The position numbers and the translations under genes were made by a program. Positions 63,375 through 64,000 of a stretch of DNA of 64,000 nucleotides are shown piece by piece; the first letter of the stretch is position 1; every line of letters starts with the position of its first letter. Origin of the DNA: Pseudomonas fluorescens (GTDB taxonomy: Bacteria > Pseudomonadota > Gammaproteobacteria > Pseudomonadales > Pseudomonadaceae); contig NZ_LR134318.1 of NCBI RefSeq assembly GCF_900636825.1, positions 3,443,501 through 3,507,500 on the forward strand. The letters run 5' to 3'. The notes beneath the pieces are model-generated. The model was not told where the DNA came from. It ran no database searches and saw only the letters and a list, made by a program, of their open reading frames with translations.

Positions 63375-64000
63375 CATGACCGCCAACAACCGTTCTCTCA
63401 CCGGCAAAATCGCAATCGTCACCGGCGGTTCACGCAGCATCGGCGCGGCCATCGCCAAACGCCTGGCCGCGGACGGCGCCACCGTCGCGATTACCTACAA
63501 CGCATCCGCTGATCGCGCTGAAACCGTGGTCGATGAAATCATCGCGGCTGGTGGCCAAGCGTTGGCCCTACGCGCTGATGCCGGTGATGCCGATGCCGTG
63601 CGCGCTGTTGTCAATGAGGTCGCCCAGCGTTTTGGCCGCATCGATATTCTGGTTAACAATGCCGGCATCAGTGTATTGGGCGCGCCGGAAGACATCGCTT
63701 TCGAGGACTTCCAACGCATTCTTGCGGTGAACGTGACTGGCGTATTTGTCGCCACCCAGCAGGCGCTCAAGCACATGGGTCAAGGCGGTCGCATCATCCA
63801 TATCGGCAGTTCGATGGTGCAGTACGCAGCCTTTGCTACAGCGTCTGCTTACACCTTGACCAAAGGCGCAGTGGCCGGTTTCAGCCGTGGCCTGGTGCGC
63901 GATCTCGGCCCGCGCGGCATCACCGTTAACACGGTGCACCCCGGTCCTACCGACAGCGACATGAACCCGGCCGATGGCCCGGTTGCCGACTTCGTACGCC
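63375..64000 (+). CDS. SDR-family oxidoreductase, truncated by the window edge
   Basis: The first 208 residues of a short-chain dehydrogenase of about 250 are visible. The nucleotide-binding motif is TGGSRSIG (about 17-24). NNAG is at about 95-98 and the catalytic Tyr-x-x-x-Lys is in SAYTLTKGA near 155-163, with the Ser before it, so the active site is intact as far as seen. It looks like a 3-oxoacyl-ACP reductase-type SDR. It is divergent from the LysR gene. Confidence 0.88.

Overview
The window reads as chromosomal DNA of a fluorescent-group Pseudomonas. The evidence is the high GC content, the Pseudomonas-type REP palindromes scattered between genes, and gene families typical of the genus: a TonB siderophore receptor, an OsmC-YcaO fusion, two TRAP transporters, a CIO-type bd oxidase, an SdsA/SdsB pair, CigR and DUF6124. 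No rRNA, tRNA, CRISPR array or prophage was recognised.

Layout. 1-9 kb: end of a phosphonate-type ABC permease operon, an MHS-type MFS carrier, a DUF72 protein, a TPP enzyme, a cupin, a LysR regulator and a YghU-type GST. 9-16 kb: a siderophore receptor behind a candidate Fur box, a GAF histidine kinase, two secreted proteins, and a diguanylate cyclase translationally coupled to a thioesterase. 16-17.4 kb: a REP-associated tyrosine transposase (RAYT) flanked by REPINs and a 101-bp tandem array. 17.4-28 kb: OsmC-YcaO, a CHASE4-PAS-GGDEF-EAL protein, bd oxidase and a second TonB receptor. 29-36 kb: a DctPQM TRAP system directly followed by a TAXI-TRAP system with its DUF1850 partner. 36-38 kb: an MFS exporter with a divergent TetR repressor.

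38-42.2 kb is a visibly AT-rich accessory island. It holds a 1000-residue reverse transcriptase fused to a nitrilase domain, which I identify as a DRT type 1 (UG1) antiphage defence protein. Next to it is a DUF6124 gene preceded by a switchable hairpin RNA resembling phage C4 antisense RNA. The usual start codon of that DUF6124 gene appears mutated to ACG.

42.2-64 kb returns to core-like sequence. It contains a 2OG-Fe(II) oxygenase, an AraC regulator, an autotransporter carrying a tyrosine-phosphatase passenger, TspO with a coupled esterase, and an Old Yellow Enzyme whose promoter has a 19-bp MerR-type spacer just downstream of a merR gene. It continues with a methyltransferase, CigR, and an alkylsulfatase gene broken by a one-base frameshift beside its intact LysR activator. 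The last part holds MsrA, ChrA, a purine deaminase/permease/LysR cluster, a lysine-rich H1-like protein, and a LysR/SDR pair cut by the window edge.

Functions are inferred from sequence reading alone. No similarity search was run.
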